DNA of 18,187 bases, from positions 1 to 18,187 of the forward strand of contig JBKDZR010000061.1 in the NCBI GenBank assembly GCA_047971485.1. Direction: 5' to 3'. The notes beneath the pieces were generated by a model. It was not told where the DNA came from, searched no databases, and saw only the letters and a list, made by a program, of their open reading frames with translations. Made by a program: the position numbers and the translations under genes. Below are positions 15,685 through 18,187 of this stretch, one piece after another. Positions within the stretch are counted from its first letter, which is position 1. The number at the start of each line of letters is the position of its first letter. This stretch comes from JBKDZR01 sp047971485 (GTDB taxonomy: Bacteria; Pseudomonadota; Alphaproteobacteria; Rhodobacterales; Rhodobacteraceae).

Positions 15685-15740
15685 TTTCCATTTCATGGGG
15701 GAGCATGCCACGCGCGGGCAGCACAACCTACTCCTGATTG

Positions 15741-15755
15741 TTCAATAGATTAACC
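15741..15755 (-). promoter_or_regulatory. Upstream motif shared by the two VPLPA-CTERM genes (copy 2)
   Basis: On the minus strand this reads GGTTAATCTATTGAA, about 103-117 bases before the VPLPA-CTERM start. It matches copy 1 (5430-5446) at 15 bases with two single-base gaps. Its GGTTAA forms half of a perfect 12-bp palindrome, TTAACCGGTTAA (15750-15761), a possible operator. No clear sigma-70 or sigma-54 promoter is seen nearby. Confidence 0.4.
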
Positions 15756-15764
15756 GGTTAACGA

Positions 15765-15798
15765 CCCGGGGATGGGGTGAAATTACCCCTCCCCCGGG
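15765..15798 (-). terminator. Hairpin after leuD, probable terminator
   Basis: Arms 15765-15778 and 15785-15798 pair at 12 of 14 positions around a 6-base loop, including CCCGGGG/CCCCGGG ends. The hairpin begins six bases after the leuD stop codon. The strong GC stem fits transcription ending, but the sequence after it (TCGTTAA) has no real U-run, so it may need Rho or only protect the 3' end. Confidence 0.45.
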
Positions 15799-15804
15799 CA
15801 GATC

Positions 15805-16410
15805 TCAGACCCAGGGGCGGGCGTCAGCCAGATCTGTTTCGAAACTGTCGATCGAGGCGGCCTTTTCCAGCGTCAGCCCGATATCGTCCAGCCCGTTCAG
15901 CAGGCAATGCTTGCGAAATGGGTCCAGATCAAAGCGGACCGATCCGCCATCCGGCCCGGTGATCACCTGGTTTTCCAAATCCACCGTGATCACCGCATTC
16001 GCCCCGCGCCGGGCATCGTCCATCAGCTTGTCGACATCTTCCTGGGGCAGCGCGATCGGCAGGATGCCGTTCTTGAAGCAGTTATTGTAGAAAATATCGG
16101 CAAAACTGGGCGCGATCACACAGCGGATCCCGAAATCCAGCAACGCCCATGGCGCATGTTCGCGCGAGGATCCGCAGCCGAAATTGTCGCCGGCCACCAG
16201 GATCTCGGCCTTGCGATAGGCCGGCTGGTTCAGCACGAAATCGGGGATTTCCTGCCCCTCGGCATCAAAGCGCAATTCGTCGAACAGGTTCTTGCCCAGC
16301 CCCTCACGCTTGATGGTTTTCAGGAATTGCTTGGGGATGATCATGTCTGTATCGACGTTGATCTGGGGCATGGGCGCGGCCACGCCGCTGAGCTTGGTGA
16401 ATTTCTGCAT
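15805..16410 (-). CDS. leuD: 3-isopropylmalate dehydratase small subunit
   Basis: LeuD is the small (swivel) subunit of isopropylmalate isomerase, which with LeuC converts 2- to 3-isopropylmalate in leucine synthesis. The 201-residue protein starts MQKFTKLSGVAAPMPQINVD and includes DTDMIIPKQFL. The hallmark GDNFGCGSSREHAPWALLDF is at about 74-93, followed by ADIFYNNCFKNGILPI. Length is normal. The ATG at 16410 has GGAG seven bases upstream. It is separated from leuC by two membrane-protein genes, one on the opposite strand, so it probably has its own transcript. Confidence 0.97.
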   Translation of the reverse strand: MQKFTKLSGVAAPMPQINVDTDMIIPKQFLKTIKREGLGKNLFDELRFDAEGQEIPDFVLNQPAYRKAEILVAGDNFGCGSSREHAPWALLDFGIRCVIAPSFADIFYNNCFKNGILPIALPQEDVDKLMDDARRGANAVITVDLENQVITGPDGGSVRFDLDPFRKHCLLNGLDDIGLTLEKAASIDSFETDLADARPWV

Positions 16411-16478
16411 CAGTATGCTCCGATAGATGTGACATGATCCGGGCTTGTCAAAGCCGCTACCGCAGGGGCGAATGTACC

Positions 16479-17069
16479 ATGTCCGATGTGATTACCCTGA
16501 CAGCCCTGACGGGCTGCGTTTCGCGAAGATGGACGCCGGGGATCGGCGACCCAAGTGTCATGGGCTGGGTCACGGTCACGGCCTACGGGGCCGCCGCCGT
16601 GCTGTCGCTGGCCTGTGTCCCGCGTGCCCACAGATGGCGCGAGCCCCTGTTCTGGGCCTTCTGCGCCCTGCTGATGGCCGGGCTGGCGATCAACAAGCAG
16701 CTTGACCTGCAATCGGCGCTGACCGCTGTCGGACGCTGCCTGTCCCAGGCCCAGGGCTGGTACGATCAGCGCCGCGCGGTCCAGAAGAATTTCGTCCTGA
16801 TCCTGCTGGCCTGCGCAGCGCTGAGCGCCCCCTGCCTGATCTGGATCTTCCACCGCATCCTGCGCCGGACCTGGCTGGCCTTGCTGGGGATGCTGATCGT
16901 GGCAACCTTCGTCACCGTCCGCGCGGTCAGCTTTCACCATATCGACGCAATCCTGAACCTGCGGATCCAGACCGTCCGGGTGAACTGGATCCTTGAATTG
17001 TCCGGTATCACGCTGATCGCGGCCAATGCGCTGTCCCTGATCCTGCGGCCCCGTGAACGGGACCGCTGA
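16479..17069 (+). CDS. Conserved five-helix membrane protein in the leuC-leuD interval
   Basis: This 196-residue protein has about five hydrophobic helices (roughly 28-48, 56-73, 103-125, 131-150, 169-188). Polar motifs between them look conserved: INKQLDLQSALTAVGR, AQGWYDQRRAVQ and SFHHIDAIL. Proteins at this locus are sometimes labelled isopropylmalate isomerase. Nothing in the sequence supports that, and the label probably spread from the neighbours. The ATG at 16479 has AGGGG about ten bases upstream; the frame opens earlier, at 16434, without a ribosome site. It is divergent from leuD and converges on the HdeD-like gene with a 2-bp gap. Function unknown. Confidence 0.8.
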   Translation: MSDVITLTALTGCVSRRWTPGIGDPSVMGWVTVTAYGAAAVLSLACVPRAHRWREPLFWAFCALLMAGLAINKQLDLQSALTAVGRCLSQAQGWYDQRRAVQKNFVLILLACAALSAPCLIWIFHRILRRTWLALLGMLIVATFVTVRAVSFHHIDAILNLRIQTVRVNWILELSGITLIAANALSLILRPRERDR

Positions 17070-17071
17070 AA

Positions 17072-17599
17072 TCACTTGCCGTGCGGCGGATGGGTGCGGA
17101 TGAAAAAGGCCATCGCCATCAGCCCCGCCCCGTTGAACAGCAGCTCGATCCCCAGCAGCGTTCCCAGCAACTGAACGGACACAGAGGCAAAGTTGGCCAG
17201 GATGAACCCTGCCAGCAGCACCGACAGCGCCCCGGACAGCAACATCGCCCAGAAATACTGGGTCTGCCGCATGTTCCAGGCCAGGATCAGCCGGACGATC
17301 CCGCCACCGGCGATCAGGATCGTGACCAGCAGCGACAGGGATAGCACCCCCTCCAGCGGATTGCTGATAAAGGAGATCCCGATCAGCGCCATCAGCCCGC
17401 CCAGAACCACCGACAGCAGCTTGCGCCCACCGCTGGTTTCGCCCAGCCCGGCCGCGATCTGGATACCGCCGGTCAGCAGAAACAGGACTCCGGTAAAAAT
17501 CGTGACCGCCACCGAGGCAAGGGCGGTATTCGCCAGCGCGAACACCCCGAACAGCACCGACAGCAGACCGAGACACAGCCATTTGACCCAGGTTTTCAT
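17072..17599 (-). CDS. HdeD-like (DUF308) membrane protein
   Basis: This 175-residue protein has six hydrophobic helices arranged as repeated pairs. Stretches such as TGVLFLLTGGIQIAAGL and GGLMALIGISFISNPLEG are typical of the HdeD/DUF308 family. E. coli HdeD is linked to acid resistance at high cell density, but most relatives have no known role. The ATG at 17599 has AAGGAG seven bases upstream; a GTG one codon earlier is less likely. It lies 39 bp after the leuC stop in the same direction and may be cotranscribed with leuC. It ends two bases from the convergent membrane-protein gene. Confidence 0.88.
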   Translation of the reverse strand: MKTWVKWLCLGLLSVLFGVFALANTALASVAVTIFTGVLFLLTGGIQIAAGLGETSGGRKLLSVVLGGLMALIGISFISNPLEGVLSLSLLVTILIAGGGIVRLILAWNMRQTQYFWAMLLSGALSVLLAGFILANFASVSVQLLGTLLGIELLFNGAGLMAMAFFIRTHPPHGK

Positions 17600-17638
17600 C
17601 ACCGAACTCCTTCATTGATCTGAGGGCCTGTCCCTTAT

Positions 17639-18187
17639 CTAGGTCATGGTCCGCACATCCGTAAGATGGCCCGTTACCGCAGCTGCGGCGGCCATCGCCG
17701 GGCTGACCAGATGGGTCCGGCCACCGCGGCCCTGACGCCCCTCGAAATTGCGGTTCGAGGTGGCGGCACAGCGTTCGCCGGGGGCCAGTTGGTCCGGGTT
17801 CATCGCCAGACACATGGAACACCCGGCCAGGCGCCATTCAAAACCGGCAGCCTTGAAGATATCGGCCAGGCCCTCTTCCTCGGCCTGTTTGCGCACCAAG
17901 CCTGAGCCGGGCACGATCATGGCCCGAATGCCTTCCTTGATCTTGCGGCCCTTCAGCACGGCGGCGGCGGCGCGCAGGTCCTCGATCCGGCCATTGGTGC
18001 ACGACCCGATGAACACCGTGTCGATCTGGATATCCTGCAGCGCCATGCCCGGGGTCAGCCCCATATAGTCCAGCGAGCGGCGCGCGGCATCGACCTTGCC
18101 ACCGGTGAAGTCCTCAGGCGCGGGCACCGTGGCGGTGATCGGCAGCGCATCCTCGGGCGAGGTGCCCCAGGTCACGGTGGGGGCGAT
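17639..18187 (-). CDS. leuC: 3-isopropylmalate dehydratase large subunit (C-terminal part)
   Basis: LeuC carries the [4Fe-4S] cluster of isopropylmalate isomerase. Only the last 182 residues are in the window; the frame is open to the right edge, so the true start lies beyond it. The visible part reads APTVTWGTSPEDALPITATV. It then gives all three cluster cysteines: one in IGSCTNGR (codon 17999-18001) and two in AGCSMCLAMNPD (17819-17821 and 17810-17812). RNFEGRQGRGGRTHLVSP follows near the C-terminus. An apparent start at 18175 is an internal GTG valine codon, not a real start. Confidence 0.97.
   Translation of the reverse strand: MAPTVTWGTSPEDALPITATVPAPEDFTGGKVDAARRSLDYMGLTPGMALQDIQIDTVFIGSCTNGRIEDLRAAAAVLKGRKIKEGIRAMIVPGSGLVRKQAEEEGLADIFKAAGFEWRLAGCSMCLAMNPDQLAPGERCAATSNRNFEGRQGRGGRTHLVSPAMAAAAAVTGHLTDVRTMT

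Noticed and set aside
15685..15740. A sigma-54 promoter (as reported for some PEP-CTERM genes) upstream of the VPLPA-CTERM gene
   Set aside because: A TGGCA is present on the minus strand, but no GC element lies at the required spacing.
16446..16451. A perfect TTGACA on the minus strand upstream of leuD, as a promoter
   Set aside because: With normal spacing the -10 would be poor (TCTATC), and the start site would fall downstream of the leuD ribosome site at 16418-16421, leaving no site to translate from.
1..18187. A defence, phage, CRISPR, secretion or biosynthetic cluster
   Set aside because: All sizeable genes are core metabolic, respiratory or DNA-maintenance genes or isolated surface proteins; no repeats, integrases, transposases or toxin pairs were seen.

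Overview
The window is high-GC chromosomal DNA from an alphaproteobacterium, most likely the Rhodobacteraceae (Roseobacter/Paracoccus-like). The evidence is the aa3 cytochrome oxidase gene order coxB-ctaB-small ORF-ctaG-coxC, a tldD gene divergent from coxB, proteins with C-terminal VPLPA sorting signals, and the general protein relatedness. It is mostly core housekeeping sequence. I see no phage, insertion sequence, CRISPR array, tRNA or rRNA.

Layout. (1) 1-3027, minus strand: a cytochrome c oxidase operon read coxB, ctaB, a 63-residue membrane ORF, ctaG, coxC (cut by the window edge). Several junctions overlap (TAATG, ATGA), which suggests translational coupling. A hairpin lies between coxB and ctaB. 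(2) 3202-4623, plus: tldD, a metalloprotease subunit. (3) 4620-4727: a 108-bp palindromic repeat whose terminal CTAG bases form the stop codons of both convergent neighbours. (4) 4724-5349, minus: a VPLPA-CTERM secreted-protein gene broken by a frameshift. (5) 5489-9357, plus: dprA and topA. (6) 9386-12410, minus: a secreted SPOR-domain protein overlapping upp, then deoB and an unrecognised 132-residue protein. (7) 12570-14849, plus: an NADP-malic enzyme fused to a phosphotransacetylase-like domain. (8) 14952-15638, minus: an intact VPLPA-CTERM protein with Cys and Gln residues placed like an internal-thioester pair. (9) 15805-18187: leuD and the 3' part of leuC on the minus strand. They are separated by a five-helix membrane protein on the plus strand and an HdeD-like membrane protein on the minus strand.

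How the genes work together. The cox block supplies oxidase subunits II and III together with heme O synthesis (ctaB) and CuB insertion (ctaG). upp and deoB both serve nucleobase/nucleoside salvage. leuC and leuD form isopropylmalate isomerase. The two VPLPA-CTERM genes are unlinked to each other and to any visible exosortase, but they share an upstream motif, which suggests common control. I do not see a clear new multi-gene system. The least ordinary material is the stop-codon-donating repeat, the shared VPLPA upstream motif, and the thioester-like surface protein.
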